Positions 1 through 9,271 of a DNA stretch of 39,008 nt are shown in pieces; within the stretch, counting starts at the first letter, position 1, and the number at the start of each line of letters is the position of its first letter. Both the position numbers and the translations under genes were made by a program. The notes under the pieces were generated by a model. The model made no database searches. It was given only the letters and a program-made list of their open reading frames with translations, and had not been told where the DNA came from. The stretch is from Flemingiibacterium sp964430755 (GTDB lineage: Bacteria > Bacillota > Clostridia > Oscillospirales > CAG-272). Where the stretch lies: NCBI GenBank assembly GCA_964430755.1, contig CAYSFT010000018.1, positions 1 to 39,008 on the forward strand. The letters are read 5' to 3'.

Positions 1-206
1 TGCTTCGAACATCGTATCATTCGAGAGGGATGGACACCAACGCTGGCGCGAAGGTTTCCACCCCTCTCGAGCTCTCCCCCTTTCCTTTGCCTGCGCTCGG
101 TTTGCGCTCAACTCCGCCTGACGGCTCCGGATTCGCTTTGTTGGCTGTGACCGCTCGTCCGCCGCCAGCTGCGTCGGCGGCTCAGTGTCTTCATTGGTTC
201 TTTTTG
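1..206. repeat. Dispersed repeat A, copy 1 (inverted relative to copy 2)
   Basis: This stretch is the reverse complement, at roughly nine bases in ten by eye, of 9272-9476. It may continue beyond the window's left edge. The composition is GC-rich and protein-like, so both copies hold short open frames, but these frames are not convincing genes. The copy lies just beyond the uvrA terminator. Confidence 0.85.
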
Positions 207-210
207 CCAT

Positions 211-253
211 AAAAATATGCACCTCCGAAGTGCTTGACTTTTTGGGTGCATAT
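211..253 (-). terminator. Rho-independent terminator of uvrBA
   Basis: A perfect 9-bp stem (ATATGCACC at 215-223 with GGTGCATAT at 245-253) is followed on the minus strand by a T-run. It sits 15 bases past the uvrA stop codon. Confidence 0.8.
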
Positions 254-267
254 CAATAACTGTTTTA

Positions 268-3105
268 TTATTTCTTTTTTAATATCTTTTTAAGATATTG
301 TCCTGTGTACGATTTCGTACACTTCGCAACCTCCTCGGGCGCGCCTACGGCAACAATCTCACCGCCTCCGTCACCACCCTCCGGGCCGAGGTCGATTATA
401 TAATCGGCAGTCTTTATCATATCGAGATTGTGCTCGATAACAAGCACTGTGTTGCCTGCATCAACAAGTCGCTGAAGCACTTCAATGAGCTTTTTGACAT
501 CCGCCATGTGCAGTCCTGTCGTCGGCTCATCGAGAATGTAGATGGTTTTGCCTGTTGAACGCTTTGCAAGCTCTGTTGCAAGCTTGACTCTTTGCGCTTC
601 GCCGCCCGAAAGCGTGGTTGACGATTGTCCGATCTTGATGTAACCGAGACCGACATCGAAAAGCGTTTGAAGCTTTCTCGCAAGTCTTGGAAGATCCTTG
701 AAAAATTCGAGTCCTTCCTCAACGGTCATTTCGAGAACGTCGGAAATGTTCTTTCCTTTATATTTGACCTCAAGCGTGTCACGGTTGTAGCGCTTACCTT
801 TACATACGTCGCAGGTGACGTAAACATCGGGCAAAAAGTGCATTTCAATACACTTCACGCCGTCTCCCTCACACGCCTCACACCGACCGCCTTTTACGTT
901 GAACGAAAACCGTCCCGAATTGTAGCCGCGCATTTTTGCATCGGTGGTTTTTGCGAAAAGCTCGCGGATATCGGTGAAAAGTCCCGTGTACGTTGCAGGG
1001 TTTGAGCGAGGTGTACGTCCGATTGGGCTCTGGTCAATTGCGATTATCTTGTCGAGGTTATCAATACCCTCGATTTTTTTGTGCTTACCGGGATAGGTGT
1101 GTGCACGGTTGAGCTCATGTGCAAGCTTCTGATAGAGTATCGAATTGACAAGCGATGATTTACCCGAGCCCGAAACGCCCGTGACACAGCAGAAAAGTCC
1201 AAGCGGTATTGAAACATTTATGTTTTTAAGATTATTTTGCGCCGCGCCGATGACCTTTAAAAATTTTCCGTTGCCCGAGCGTCTTATTGTTGGAACGGCG
1301 ATTTTTTCTCTGCCGGAAAGATACGCGCCCGTTATCGAATCGGGATGTGCTTTGATTTCATCGGGTGTACCTGCGGCGACGATTTTTCCACCGTGTATAC
1401 CTGCGCCGGGACCGATATCAACGATATAATCGGATGACTCCATAGTCTCCTCGTCATGTTCGACAACGATAAGGCTGTTTCCGGCATCGCGCAGACGCTT
1501 GAGGGTTGCGATGAGCTTTGAATTGTCGCGCTGGTGCAGACCTATACTCGGCTCATCAAGGATATAAAGCACGCCCATCAGCGAGGAGCCTATCTGTGTT
1601 GCGAGTCTGATACGCTGTGCCTCACCGCCCGAAAGTGTACCTGCCTTGCGTGCGAGAGTGAGGTATTCGAGTCCGACACTTTCAAGGAAGCCGAGGCGCG
1701 ATTTAATTTCCTTGATTATCTCTTTTGCGATCGTCATTTCGGTCTCGGTGAACGTGAGCGAATTTACAAATTCGAGCGCCTTTGTAACCGACATACGGCA
1801 AAAATCATCAATATTGATACCGCCGACAGTAACCGCAAGCGACATCGGATTAAGACGTTTACCGTGACATTCGGGGCAGGGCGTATCCTCAATGAACTCC
1901 TCGTAATATTCATGCTGAGACTGATCGAAACGCTGCTGTATCATGCCGATAACGCCGTCGAATTTAACTCGCTGATGACGCGCAGTGCCCTCCCAAAAGC
2001 GTGTTATTTCATAGGTTTCGTTTCCTGTTCCGTAAAGCAAAGCTTTTAGTTGCTTGTCAGTGTATTCATTAAGCGGCATATCGAGTGTGAAGCCGTACTT
2101 TTTCGCAACAGCCTCGAAAAGCGGGCCGTTCCAGCTTTGCTCCTCAAGCGACTTGAAGCCGTTGACCTGTACCGCGCCCTCGCGCAGTGAAAGCGATTTG
2201 TCGGGCACGACCTTATCCGCTGAAACGATACGCATCTCGCCGAGTCCGGCACATTTTTCGCACGCACCGAAGGGATTGTTAAACGAGAACATTCTCGGTG
2301 ACAGCTCGCCGACGCTTATACCGTGCTCCTCGCAGGCATAGCTCTGCGAAAACGACATCTCTGTGTCGCCGTCGAACACCTCTCCGTCACGAAGAACGAT
2401 TGACACAACAAGATTTCCCTCGGTCAGAGCAAGTGCCGTTTCAACCGAGTCGGCAAGACGTGAGCGCATATCCTCGCGGCGTACAAGACGGTCAACGACA
2501 ATTTCAACCGTGTGTTTGATATTCTTGTCGAGCTTTATCTCCTCGCCGAGGTCATACATCGAGCCGTCAACACGAACGCGGACATATCCGCTCTTTTTCG
2601 CATCCTCGAAGATCTTCTCGTGCATACCCTTTTTGCCGCGAACCATCGGAGCAAGCACCATGAAGCGTGTACCCTCGGGAAGTGTCATGATACGGTCGAT
2701 TATCTGGTCAACGGTCTGCTGGCGTATCTCCTTACCGCAGACGGGACAGTGAGGGATACCGACACGTGCATACAAAAGTCGCAGATAGTCGTATATCTCC
2801 GTAACCGTTCCGACAGTTGAGCGAGGGTTCTTTGATGTGGTTTTCTGGTCAATCGAAATTGCCGGCGAAAGTCCCTCGATAGAATCGAGATCGGGCTTGT
2901 CAAGTTGACCTAAAAACATTCTCGCGTAGCTTGACAGCGATTCAACAAAGCGTCTGTGTCCCTCGGCATAGATGGTGTCAAACGCGAGAGAGGATTTTCC
3001 CGAGCCCGAAAGTCCCGTGAAAACAACGAGCTTGTCGCGCGGGATAGTCAAGTCGACATCCTTTAAGTTGTGTACGCGCACGCCGCGCATTACTAAATCT
3101 GCCAT
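268..3105 (-). CDS. uvrA: UvrABC excinuclease subunit A
   Basis: This is the damage-recognition ATPase of nucleotide excision repair, which loads UvrB onto DNA lesions in the cytoplasm. The 945 residues match the usual UvrA length. Two ABC ATPase modules are visible: Walker A GLSGSGKSS at 31-39 and GVSGSGKSS from 643, with LSGGEAQR signatures in both halves (second at 832-839). Cysteine pairs include C120/C123 and the C-terminal zinc finger C742, C745, C765, C768. The ATG has a good AGGAGAT ribosome site 18 bases downstream of uvrB, so the two genes form an operon. Confidence 0.98.
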   Translation of the reverse strand: MADLVMRGVRVHNLKDVDLTIPRDKLVVFTGLSGSGKSSLAFDTIYAEGHRRFVESLSSYARMFLGQLDKPDLDSIEGLSPAISIDQKTTSKNPRSTVGTVTEIYDYLRLLYARVGIPHCPVCGKEIRQQTVDQIIDRIMTLPEGTRFMVLAPMVRGKKGMHEKIFEDAKKSGYVRVRVDGSMYDLGEEIKLDKNIKHTVEIVVDRLVRREDMRSRLADSVETALALTEGNLVVSIVLRDGEVFDGDTEMSFSQSYACEEHGISVGELSPRMFSFNNPFGACEKCAGLGEMRIVSADKVVPDKSLSLREGAVQVNGFKSLEEQSWNGPLFEAVAKKYGFTLDMPLNEYTDKQLKALLYGTGNETYEITRFWEGTARHQRVKFDGVIGMIQQRFDQSQHEYYEEFIEDTPCPECHGKRLNPMSLAVTVGGINIDDFCRMSVTKALEFVNSLTFTETEMTIAKEIIKEIKSRLGFLESVGLEYLTLARKAGTLSGGEAQRIRLATQIGSSLMGVLYILDEPSIGLHQRDNSKLIATLKRLRDAGNSLIVVEHDEETMESSDYIVDIGPGAGIHGGKIVAAGTPDEIKAHPDSITGAYLSGREKIAVPTIRRSGNGKFLKVIGAAQNNLKNINVSIPLGLFCCVTGVSGSGKSSLVNSILYQKLAHELNRAHTYPGKHKKIEGIDNLDKIIAIDQSPIGRTPRSNPATYTGLFTDIRELFAKTTDAKMRGYNSGRFSFNVKGGRCEACEGDGVKCIEMHFLPDVYVTCDVCKGKRYNRDTLEVKYKGKNISDVLEMTVEEGLEFFKDLPRLARKLQTLFDVGLGYIKIGQSSTTLSGGEAQRVKLATELAKRSTGKTIYILDEPTTGLHMADVKKLIEVLQRLVDAGNTVLVIEHNLDMIKTADYIIDLGPEGGDGGGEIVAVGAPEEVAKCTKSYTGQYLKKILKKK

Positions 3106-3123
3106 TTTTGTATCTCCTGTGGG

Positions 3124-5109
3124 TTATATACCCTGTAAATTCTTTATCTTATCACGTAAATATGCCGCACGCTCAAATTCGAGCTTCTTCGCCGCCGCTT
3201 TCATCTCTGCGGTAAGCTCCTCGATAAGCACCGACCTCTCGTCTGCCGAAAGCTTCTTTTTCTCGCGCAGTGCATCCTTGTATTTCTTTTCGGGTGCATC
3301 CTCGGCTTCCTTTTTGCCGATCTCAATGAGGTCACGCACACTCTTTTTGATGGTCTGCGGCGTTATGCCGTTTGCATCGTTATAAGCCCTCTGAAGCTCA
3401 CGTCTGCGGTTGGTTTCGTCAATTGCCGCCTGCATGGAACGAGTTACGCTATCAGCGTACATGATAACCTTTCCGTCCGAATTACGTGCGGCGCGTCCGA
3501 TCGTCTGTATAAGTGAGGTTTCCGAGCGCAGGAAACCTTCTTTGTCCGCATCAAGTATCGCAACGAGCGACACCTCGGGAATATCAAGTCCCTCTCGAAG
3601 CAGGTTGATTCCGACAAGAACATCGAAAACGCCGAGTCGCAGATCGCGTATAATCTCGCTTCGCTCCATCGTTTCGATCGTATGATGGATATACTTGACC
3701 TTGATTAAGTTCATTTCAAGATATTCTGTCAGGTCCTCTGCCATTTTCTTGGTGAGTGTTGTTACAAGCACGCGTTCTCCTCGCTCGGCTCTTGCGTGAA
3801 TTTCACCGATAAGGTCATCAATCTGTCCCTCAACAGGTCGCACTTCAACCTCGGGATCGAGAAGTCCCGTCGGACGTATGATCTGCTCAACCGTCTGCTC
3901 GGAATGGCCTTTCTCATATTCGGATGGCGTTGCGCTGACAAATATCGTTTGGTTCAGCTTCGATTCAAATTCGTCAAAGAAAAGAGGTCTGTTATCAAAC
4001 GCTGACGGAAGTCTGAATCCAAACTCAACAAGGTTTTGCTTCCTCGCACGGTCACCGCCGCTCATGCCTTTGACCTGCGGAAGCGTTACGTGCGATTCAT
4101 CGACAAACAGGAGAAAATCCTTTGGGAAATAGTCAAGCAGCGTATATGGAGTTGAGCCGGGCTCACGTCCTGCCATGACACGGGAATAGTTTTCAACACC
4201 CGAACAGAAGCCGATCTCACGTAACATTTCGAGGTCGTAACGTGTACGCTCCTCGATGCGCTGTGCCTCAAGTAATTTATTCTGCGAGCGGAAGAAATCG
4301 ACACGCTCGACAAGCTCTTCCTCAATTTCACGAAGCGCAGCCTCACGGCGTTCATCCGAAACGGCATAGTGAGTCGCAGGATAAATCGCCACATAGGAAA
4401 GCGTGCGGATAAGCTCACCGGTAACTGTGTATATTTCTGAAATGCGCTCGATTTCATCGCCGAAAAATTCAACGCGTATCGCTTTGTCACCGCTCGATGC
4501 AGGACGTACTTCAACAACGTCGCCGCGCACACGGAATTTATCGCGGACGAAATTCATATCGTTGCGGTCATAGGACATTGAAATGAGACGTTTTGTAAGC
4601 TCGTCCCTTTCCATAACCATACCGGGACGCAGTGCGATCAGCATGGACTGGTACTCGGCAGGATCACCGAGCGAATATATACATGACACGCTCGAAACGA
4701 TTATAACGTCGCGCCGTTCAAAAAGGGAGCTTGTTGCGCTGTGACGGAGCATATCAATTTCATCGTTGACCGAGCTGTCCTTTTCTATATACATATCCTT
4801 GCCGGGGATATACGCTTCGGGCTGATAATAGTCGTAGTACGAAACGAAAAATTCCACCGCATTTTCGGGAAAGAACTCACGAAACTCCGAGCAAAGCTGT
4901 GCGGCGAGAGTTTTATTGTGAGCAAGCACAAGCGTCGGACGGTTAACTTTAGCGATAATATTCGCCATAGTAAAGGTTTTACCCGAGCCGGTTACGCCGA
5001 GCAGGGTTTGATTCTTCATGCCTGCCTCAACGCCTGCGGCAAGTCTGTCAATAGCGGCAGGCTGATCGCCCGTCGGCTTATATGGAGAATGCAGCTTGAA
5101 TCTGTCCAT
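3124..5109 (-). CDS. uvrB: UvrABC excinuclease subunit B
   Basis: The DNA helicase-like subunit verifies lesions and recruits UvrC. Visible are Walker A GVTGSGKT (38-45), the beta-hairpin region YYDYYQPEAYIP (91-102), a DESH motif and the C-terminal UVR helical hairpin. I start at the ATG at 5109 (MDRFKLHSPY): it follows a GAGGT site and matches family N-termini. The frame also runs 16 codons upstream, but that extension lacks family sequence. The result is 661 aa, the normal length. It is the first gene of uvrBA, with a sigma-A-like promoter and a possible SOS box upstream. Confidence 0.97.
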   Translation of the reverse strand: MDRFKLHSPYKPTGDQPAAIDRLAAGVEAGMKNQTLLGVTGSGKTFTMANIIAKVNRPTLVLAHNKTLAAQLCSEFREFFPENAVEFFVSYYDYYQPEAYIPGKDMYIEKDSSVNDEIDMLRHSATSSLFERRDVIIVSSVSCIYSLGDPAEYQSMLIALRPGMVMERDELTKRLISMSYDRNDMNFVRDKFRVRGDVVEVRPASSGDKAIRVEFFGDEIERISEIYTVTGELIRTLSYVAIYPATHYAVSDERREAALREIEEELVERVDFFRSQNKLLEAQRIEERTRYDLEMLREIGFCSGVENYSRVMAGREPGSTPYTLLDYFPKDFLLFVDESHVTLPQVKGMSGGDRARKQNLVEFGFRLPSAFDNRPLFFDEFESKLNQTIFVSATPSEYEKGHSEQTVEQIIRPTGLLDPEVEVRPVEGQIDDLIGEIHARAERGERVLVTTLTKKMAEDLTEYLEMNLIKVKYIHHTIETMERSEIIRDLRLGVFDVLVGINLLREGLDIPEVSLVAILDADKEGFLRSETSLIQTIGRAARNSDGKVIMYADSVTRSMQAAIDETNRRRELQRAYNDANGITPQTIKKSVRDLIEIGKKEAEDAPEKKYKDALREKKKLSADERSVLIEELTAEMKAAAKKLEFERAAYLRDKIKNLQGI

Positions 5110-5123
5110 CGTTTGTACCTCAC

Positions 5124-5137
5124 AGAAAATTTGTTCG
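5124..5137 (-). promoter_or_regulatory. Possible degenerate LexA (SOS) box of uvrBA
   Basis: On the minus strand the sequence CGAACAAATTTTCT matches 8 of the 10 defined positions of the Bacillus-type box CGAAC-N4-GTTCG. It lies between the -10 element and the uvrB ribosome site. Regulation of uvrBA by LexA is usual in Bacillota; the match here is imperfect. Confidence 0.4.
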
Positions 5138-5145
5138 CATATTAT

Positions 5146-5174
5146 AGTATAGCACAAATTATTTTAAATGTAAA
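5146..5174 (-). promoter_or_regulatory. Sigma-A promoter of uvrBA
   Basis: On the minus strand: -35 TTTACA, 17-bp spacer, -10 TATACT, ending about 37 bases before the uvrB ATG. Confidence 0.7.
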
Positions 5175-5246
5175 GTGTTTAATGATGTAAATTAGCGTTC
5201 CGCTCCAATTGCCGCGAAACAATCAATGAAGCCACTGAGCCGCTTG

Positions 5247-5434
5247 CCCTCATCCGGTTTTCGCCGAAAATGCGAAAACCACCTTCCCCCAAGGGAAGGC
5301 TTAATGTAACCTTGCATTGCGAAATGAAATAAATGGGTTTTTTGAAATACAATCACTATTTTGTCTTGCCGCCAAACTCACCTAAAGGCTTCCCCTGGGG
5401 GAAGCTGTCACGCTTACAGCGTGACTGATGAGGG
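5247..5434. repeat. MITE-like element with CCCTCATC...GATGAGGG ends, copy 1
   Basis: The left module (5247-5300) begins CCCTCATCCG and carries CCTTCCCCCAAGGGAAGG. The right module (5386-5434) is roughly its reverse complement, with CTTCCCCTGGGGGAAG and the end GTGACTGATGAGGG. About 85 bases of AT-rich sequence separate them. Related copies are at 28674-28814 and 33549-33622. There is no gene inside. The rest of the 5158-5690 gap holds only a small hairpin (CTCTCA-ATG-TGAGAG) and the promoter at 5622. Confidence 0.75.
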
Positions 5435-5621
5435 TTTACTGAAGCTTTGACAACATTAGTGATAGCCTCCCTCTCCGTAAAGTTGCGAAGCAATCTTTTA
5501 TACCTTTCTCTCAATGTGAGAGGCTTTGAGTGACTTTGCGCCGCGAAAGAGGGAATGAAGCACTTGTGTTGCTCATGTCAACGCTTTTACAAAATGTTCA
5601 TAAAAAATCGCTGCAACTCTA

Positions 5622-5650
5622 TTGACAATCACGTGACTGCGTGATATAAT
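5622..5650 (+). promoter_or_regulatory. Promoter with internal palindromic operator, DUF1836-nfeD-floT operon
   Basis: Consensus -35 TTGACA (5622-5627), 17-bp spacer and -10 TATAAT (5645-5650). The spacer holds an inverted repeat with 6-bp arms, ATCACG and CGTGAT (5628-5645). A dimeric repressor bound there would block the promoter. The first gene of the operon encodes a helix-turn-helix protein, so autoregulation is a reasonable inference. Confidence 0.8.
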
Positions 5651-5690
5651 CTAATTACAGTAGTGAATATCCGAAAGGAGAGAAACCTGT

Positions 5691-6275
5691 GTGAAACTTG
5701 AAATTCAGAGTACGCTTATCCCCGGAACTATAATGGAAAGAAAAAAGATGGGCGATGTTACAGGGCTTGAATTCCTTAATAAAATTTTCTTCATAACCGA
5801 TGGAATCATGCTCTCGCAGATACGCGAAATCTGCGGCATTGACGGTTCAACCCTCCAGAACTGGACTAAACGCGGTTGGGTTGCCAATGCTCACAATAAG
5901 CGCTATGATAAAAATCAGCTCGCACGCATACTTATTATTAATATGATGCGTGAATCAATGCAGCTTGACCGCATCGCAAGGCTTTTAACTTACGTCAACG
6001 GTGTTGCCGGTGATGTCAGCGACGATATCATTCCGGAATCGGAGCTTTATGATTATCTTTGCCGCGTTATTGATCAGCTTGTGAGCGATGAAACAACGCC
6101 TGATGCTGACAGTGTCAGTGAACTTATCTCGCTGGTGCTTGAATCTTATGAGGAACGTGCGGTCGGAGCCCGTAAACGCCTTGAATGTGCCTGCGGTATC
6201 ATTATTATGACCTATTATGCCGCCCTTGTTCGTCAAAAGGCAAACGGAATGTTTGATGAAGTTTTTTTACGCTGA
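5691..6275 (+). CDS. DUF1836 family putative DNA-binding regulator
   Basis: A 194-aa cytoplasmic protein with an N-terminal MerR/HTH-like segment (about residues 35-85, including a WTKRGWV stretch and an RYDKNQLARI strand-helix) and a mostly helical C-terminal half. This pattern fits DUF1836 proteins of Clostridia and Bacilli, which have no well-established function. The start is GTG at 5691, with AGGAG about ten bases upstream; an ATG at 5733 is a weaker alternative. It is followed 34 bases later by the NfeD gene, so it may control the membrane operon it leads. Confidence 0.7.
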   Translation: MKLEIQSTLIPGTIMERKKMGDVTGLEFLNKIFFITDGIMLSQIREICGIDGSTLQNWTKRGWVANAHNKRYDKNQLARILIINMMRESMQLDRIARLLTYVNGVAGDVSDDIIPESELYDYLCRVIDQLVSDETTPDADSVSELISLVLESYEERAVGARKRLECACGIIIMTYYAALVRQKANGMFDEVFLR

Positions 6276-6309
6276 TTATGACATCATTTTGTAAAGGAGT
6301 GTAAATAAT

Positions 6310-6912
6310 ATGTTTGCTTGGTGGGATTCGCTCACGTCTTTGCAGCAGGTGTTCGCTTGTATCGGTATCCCCGCGACGCTGATACTCGTTGTTCAAACGG
6401 TACTGCTTATGTTCGGTATCGGCGACGGTGACGGTGCGGATGTTGATACAGATATTGATCCCGACGGATTTGATATCGGTGAGGCTGCGTCCGGTGATGA
6501 CGGTCTTACGCTCTTTACGGTTCGCGGTATTGTTTCGCTTTTCTGCGTTGCCGGTTGGTCGGGTATCGTTTTTGTCGATCTTGGGCTTGGCAATACATTG
6601 TCGATATTCCTTGCGCTAATCTGCGGTATCGCCGCGATGGTCGGAATAGCTTATCTTATGAAAGCCGTACTTAAATTGCAGTCGAGCGGTAACATTCAGA
6701 TCGGACTTGCGCTCGGCAAGGTTGGTGAGGTTTATATCCCAATTCCGCCAAAGGGTGAGGGACGAGGCAAGATCAATATCACGCTTCAGGACAGATTTGT
6801 TGAAATTGATGCCATTTCCGGAAGCGACGAGGGCTTCAAGACAGGTGACACGGTGCGTGTCGTTTCTGCGGACGAATCGGGACTCGTCGTTGTTGAAAAG
6901 GTTATAAAATAA
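6310..6912 (+). CDS. NfeD-like membrane protein, flotillin partner
   Basis: A 200-aa protein with hydrophobic segments near residues 15-36, 70-90 and 95-118, an acidic Asp/Gly-rich loop at about 38-65, and a C-terminal OB-fold domain (about 125-200). It is the short NfeD type, lacking the ClpP-like protease domain of long forms. Such proteins (YuaF in Bacillus) are encoded beside flotillins and act with them in membrane microdomains. The ATG has an AAAGGAG site. It lies 34 bases after the DUF1836 gene and 23 bases before the flotillin gene. Confidence 0.85.
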   Translation: MFAWWDSLTSLQQVFACIGIPATLILVVQTVLLMFGIGDGDGADVDTDIDPDGFDIGEAASGDDGLTLFTVRGIVSLFCVAGWSGIVFVDLGLGNTLSIFLALICGIAAMVGIAYLMKAVLKLQSSGNIQIGLALGKVGEVYIPIPPKGEGRGKINITLQDRFVEIDAISGSDEGFKTGDTVRVVSADESGLVVVEKVIK

Positions 6913-6935
6913 TAATTTATAAAGGAGATAAAACT

Positions 6936-8363
6936 ATGCTTAATAATTTAATGACACTTGTCGGCGCAAACGGAATCGGCTCGAATTTGCTTGTTCTCAT
7001 CTGCGTTATCGCGCTGCTTCTTTTGACAACGCTTATTGTTATTGCGTCACGTTACAGAAAATGTCCGTCCGATAAGGTTATGGTTATTTACGGTAAGGTT
7101 GGAAACAATTCAGACGGTACATCCCGTTCCGCGAAATGTATTCACGGCGGTGCGGCATTTATCTGGCCGGTTATTCAAGCAGTTGAATTCCTTGATTTAA
7201 CTCCTATGTCGATAAACGTTGACCTTCGCAATGCGCTTTCAAAGCAGAATATACGTGTTGACGTTCCCTCGCGCTTTACAGTCGGTATTTCAACCGAGCC
7301 CGGAGTTATGCAGAATGCGGCTGAACGTATGCTCGGACTCAAGCTCAATGACATTCAGGAGCTTGCAAAGGATATTATCTTCGGTCAGCTTCGTCTCGTT
7401 GTTGCAACGATGGAGATCGAGGAGATCAATAATGACCGCGATAAATTCCTTGAGGCAGTTTCAAGAAACGTGGAAACCGAGCTTAAGAAGATCGGTCTGC
7501 GTCTCATTAACGTAAACGTCACCGACATTACCGATGAGAGCGGATACATTATGGCGCTCGGTAAAGAAGCTGCGGCAAAGGCTATCAACGATGCGAAAAT
7601 CTCCGTTGCAGAGGCTGACCGCGAGGGTGCAATCGGTTCCGCAAATGCAGAACGTGACCAGCGTATTAACGTATCAATCGCAAACTCCGAGGCTATCAAG
7701 GGTGAAAACGAGGCTAAGGTGCAGGTTGCCGAATCGGATGCGATACGCCGTGAGCGTGAGGCAGAGGCACTGAAGCGTGCAATTGCGGCAGAGAAGATTC
7801 AGGAAGCAAAGGCGCTCGAGGAAGCGTATTCCGCGCAGAAGGCAGCCGAGCTTGCACGTGCTTCTCTTGAACAGGCAACACTTGAAGCGGACGTCCTTGT
7901 TAAGGCTGAAATTGAAAAGAAAGAGCTTGAACTTAAGGCAGAAGCTGAGGCTGAGCAGATTCGTCGTATTGCAAAGGGTGAAGCTGACGCGGTGCTTCTC
8001 AAGATGCAGGCAGAGGCAGAGGGTATGCGCGAGATTCTTATCAAGCAGGCAGAAGGTTTTGCTGAGATTGTTAAGTCTGCCGGCGGTGAATCGAATGACG
8101 CTATTCGACTCATGGTTGCCGATAAGCTTGAAGAGCTCACCAAGATTCAGGTTGAAGCTATCAAGAATCTCAAGATCGACAAGGTTACTGTTTGGGATGG
8201 CGGCAGCACCGGCGCAGACGGCAAGACTGCGACTGCAAACTTTCTCTCCGGCATGATGAAGTCGATTCCTCCGATGAATGAAATGTTTGATATGGCAGGC
8301 ATGAAGCTGCCCGATTATCTTGGTACCGAGAAAACCACAGACACTGTAAGTACAGCCGAATAA
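6936..8363 (+). CDS. floT: Flotillin-like SPFH domain protein
   Basis: A 475-aa protein with an N-terminal membrane segment (about 12-36), an SPFH/band-7 domain (about 45-200), a long Ala/Glu-rich coiled coil (about 200-380) with repeated AEAE-type stretches, and a short C-terminal tail. Flotillins oligomerise on the inner face of the membrane and organise functional membrane microdomains. The adjacent NfeD gene matches the yuaF-floT arrangement of Bacillus, the basis for the symbol. AAAGGAGAT precedes the ATG. A hairpin terminator follows the gene. Confidence 0.9.
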   Translation: MLNNLMTLVGANGIGSNLLVLICVIALLLLTTLIVIASRYRKCPSDKVMVIYGKVGNNSDGTSRSAKCIHGGAAFIWPVIQAVEFLDLTPMSINVDLRNALSKQNIRVDVPSRFTVGISTEPGVMQNAAERMLGLKLNDIQELAKDIIFGQLRLVVATMEIEEINNDRDKFLEAVSRNVETELKKIGLRLINVNVTDITDESGYIMALGKEAAAKAINDAKISVAEADREGAIGSANAERDQRINVSIANSEAIKGENEAKVQVAESDAIRREREAEALKRAIAAEKIQEAKALEEAYSAQKAAELARASLEQATLEADVLVKAEIEKKELELKAEAEAEQIRRIAKGEADAVLLKMQAEAEGMREILIKQAEGFAEIVKSAGGESNDAIRLMVADKLEELTKIQVEAIKNLKIDKVTVWDGGSTGADGKTATANFLSGMMKSIPPMNEMFDMAGMKLPDYLGTEKTTDTVSTAE

Positions 8364-8372
8364 AGATTACTT

Positions 8373-8407
8373 CACCTCGGGCAGATATCATGTCCGGGGT
8401 GGTTTTT
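8373..8407 (+). terminator. Terminator after the flotillin gene
   Basis: A 10-bp stem with two G-U pairs (8373-8382 with 8392-8401), a 9-base loop and a following GTTTTTA. It ends just before the ribosome site of the next gene, so it may attenuate rather than stop transcription fully. Confidence 0.6.
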
Positions 8408-8423
8408 ACAGAGGTGATAAGTT

Positions 8424-9242
8424 TTGAAAGAAAAACGCGAGAAGAAAACAGGCTTTTTCCGTCAACTTGAAAATGAGTTCAGGCGTAGCAAATCGACGTT
8501 TATACTGTTTGTGGTGTTTCGCACATTAGTCATCGCGGCAGGTATACGCTCCCTCTTTCTCGGTAACTTTGAAAACGCATTTTTGTGTGCATTAACGCTT
8601 GCGCTTTTCCTTATACCTGCGTTTGTGTCGCATACGTTTAAGGTGGAGCTGCCGACGCTGCTTGAAAATATTGTATTGATATTCATATTCGCGGCAGAAA
8701 TTCTCGGCGAGCTTAACGATTACTATATAAAATATCCGCTGTGGGACACCATGCTTCACACAGCAACGGGTTTCCTCGCGGCGGCAATGGGACTCTCTCT
8801 CATTGATTTACTTAACCGGAGCGAGAAGATAAAATTTAATCTGTCACCGGTTTTTGTGGCGCTTGTTTCGTTCTGCTTCTCGATGACGATCGGTGCTCTT
8901 TGGGAGTTCCTTGAATTTGGCGCGGATATTCTCGTGCAGACCGATATGCAGAAGGATACGGTTATTAATGCGATTTCATCCGTTGCGCTTAATCCGGATG
9001 CGACAAATGTCGCCGTTAAGATAAGCGGCATTACGGAGACGGCGGTCAACGGGCAGGTGCTTGGCGTTAACGGATATCTCGACATCGGGCTTTATGACAC
9101 GATGAAAGATATGTTTGTCAACTTTATTGGTGCGGCGGTCTTTGCGGTGATCGGATTCTTTTATGCGAAGTATTCGGGCAAAAGCCGCAGTGCAGGCATC
9201 GTGGACGGCTTGCGTATCAAGCGGCGCGAAAAAGAACAATAA
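8424..9242 (+). CDS. Polytopic membrane protein, DUF2238/YjdF-like
   Basis: A 272-aa protein with a basic N-terminus, about six to seven hydrophobic segments, and conserved polar features in membrane regions: DTMLHTATGF (about 110-119), WEFLEFGAD (about 163-171) and a late YDTMKDM motif before the last membrane span. These resemble the YjdF/DUF2238 family of unknown function. The start is TTG at 8424 behind a GAGGTG site; the first six codons are very basic, as expected for a cytoplasmic N-terminus. It could be read through from the flotillin operon. Family assignment is from memory of the motif pattern. Confidence 0.6.
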   Translation: MKEKREKKTGFFRQLENEFRRSKSTFILFVVFRTLVIAAGIRSLFLGNFENAFLCALTLALFLIPAFVSHTFKVELPTLLENIVLIFIFAAEILGELNDYYIKYPLWDTMLHTATGFLAAAMGLSLIDLLNRSEKIKFNLSPVFVALVSFCFSMTIGALWEFLEFGADILVQTDMQKDTVINAISSVALNPDATNVAVKISGITETAVNGQVLGVNGYLDIGLYDTMKDMFVNFIGAAVFAVIGFFYAKYSGKSRSAGIVDGLRIKRREKEQ

Positions 9243-9271
9243 AATTATACTTCACCGCTAAATTTTTTTCG

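Noticed and set aside
30..212. A 60-codon frame and a matching 86-codon frame at 9245-9505
   Set aside because: Both lie within the inverted repeat A copies, in different relation to the sequence, with no ribosome site or family signal; the repeat's GC-rich composition alone explains them.
417..722. Frames inside uvrA and uvrB on either strand
   Set aside because: They are shadows of the two repair genes without ribosome sites or family motifs.
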